64,000 bases of DNA from Pseudomonas sp. stari2 (GTDB lineage Bacteria > Pseudomonadota > Gammaproteobacteria > Pseudomonadales > Pseudomonadaceae): contig NZ_CP099760.1 of assembly GCF_040760005.1 (NCBI RefSeq), forward strand, positions 1,111,501 through 1,175,500, read 5' to 3'. Shown piece after piece: positions 63,579 to 64,000 of the stretch. Positions within the stretch are counted from its first letter, which is position 1, and the number at the start of each line of letters is the position of its first letter. The translations under genes and the position numbers were made by a program. Under the pieces are notes generated by a model. That model saw only the letters and a list, made by a program, of their open reading frames with translations, searched no databases and had not been told where the DNA came from.

Positions 63579-63770
63579 TCAACTGCGGGGCAGAATCGAA
63601 CGATCCACCCTGACCGCCAGTTTGCCCGGGCCCGGCCTGACGTCGAATGTCGCCTGGCCATGAGCGTCTACCGACGTCCGGGCGATGGCCACGCCGTCGC
63701 GCAGTAATTGCAGCGGCGCACTTTTCAACGATTGGCCCGAGGCCAGTTCAACTTTCAATTTGATGGTCAT
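63579..63770 (-). CDS. Small beta-sandwich-like protein of unknown function
   Basis: 63 residues from MTIKLKVELASGQSL with GGAG-like sequence upstream. The pattern (LQLLRDGVAIARTSVDAHGQATFDVRPGPGKLAVRVDRSIL) resembles an Ig-like or carboxypeptidase-regulatory domain standing alone. It directly follows the next gene on the minus strand and is probably cotranscribed with it. Confidence 0.5.
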   Translation of the reverse strand: MTIKLKVELASGQSLKSAPLQLLRDGVAIARTSVDAHGQATFDVRPGPGKLAVRVDRSILPRS

Positions 63771-63781
63771 CGAATCGCTCC

Positions 63782-64000
63782 TTAATTCGTGTTGCCGGTC
63801 GGGTGATAGTCCTTGAGCAGCAGGTAAGTGCTCCAGCCCCACCAGTCGTCGACGGTGGCGGTGTCGTTGAGGTTGTTCACGTCCTTGCGCCGCAGGACTT
63901 TGTTGCCCTGAAGGCGGAACAGTGGCGAAAAGTTGTTCGTCAGACTCATCACGAAAGTCAGATCCGGCAACCGTTGCAGCGCGTTGAAGGTGGTCGGCAC
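63782..64000 (-). CDS. Partial gene, unknown product
   Basis: Only the last 72 residues are in the window (ALQRLPDLTFVMSLTNNFSPLFRLQGNKVLRRKDV...WWGWSTYLLLKDYHPTGNTN). No motif or family recognised. Its stop is 11 bases before the start of the 63-residue gene, so both belong to one unit. Confidence 0.55.
   Translation of the reverse strand: MPTTFNALQRLPDLTFVMSLTNNFSPLFRLQGNKVLRRKDVNNLNDTATVDDWWGWSTYLLLKDYHPTGNTN

Overview
The window is chromosomal DNA of a fluorescent Pseudomonas (P. fluorescens/koreensis type). Support comes from the high GC, the Pseudomonas-type inverted repeats built on 'TGTGGGAGC' (REP-like), and blocks of genes in the order known from P. aeruginosa PAO1 (nadC-DUF1631-ampD-ampE-chemoreceptor; piuB/piuA/piuC/Sel1; dppFDCBA-opdP-extra dppA genes; SIMPL-roxS-roxR). 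There are no rRNA genes, complete tRNA genes, CRISPR arrays or insertion sequences.

Left end (1-5242) is the right arm of an integrated genomic island. It carries a partial AAA+ ATPase and a subtilisin-like protease that together look like the two-gene antiphage system IetAS, followed by a small helix-turn-helix protein and a small membrane protein in the same tight operon. Next comes a lone gene with a HEPN-nuclease-like motif. The island ends at a 24-bp copy of a tRNA 3' end (putative attR), eight bases from the first core gene.

Core block 5250-23101: a secreted coiled-coil protein, a DUF6388-type protein, nadC, the DUF1631-ampDE-chemoreceptor group, a TatD nuclease, and the fructose PTS regulon. 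The regulon has divergent fruR with an exact FruR/Cra operator and a fruB-fruK-fruA operon. A Tat-exported PhoD phosphatase follows.

Iron and toxin block 23153-33250: the siderophore reductase piuB, TonB receptor piuA, dioxygenase piuC and a Sel1 protein sit around an AT-rich divergent control region. Next is an apparent alpha-xenorhabdolysin (XaxAB/YaxAB)-type toxin in which A-like and B-like parts appear joined in one chain, with a small helical companion gene.

Block 33305-43430: ornithine/lysine decarboxylase speC with a terminator-like hairpin in its leader, an OpuC-type osmoprotectant ABC transporter, prfC, an MFS permease, and a locus where a small acidic exported protein gene is partly duplicated around a low-GC gene.

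Block 43478-56102 is a dipeptide uptake cluster: dppFDCBA, an OprD-family porin and three more dipeptide-binding proteins, all on the minus strand. The last part (56103-64000) holds a non-coding repeat tract, a strongly structured leader RNA before a DUF6124 gene whose loop is perfectly complementary to that gene's Shine-Dalgarno, a SIMPL protein, the RoxSR redox two-component system, an SbmA/YddA-like ABC transporter, a FadR-type regulator and three unrecognised small genes, the last cut by the window edge.
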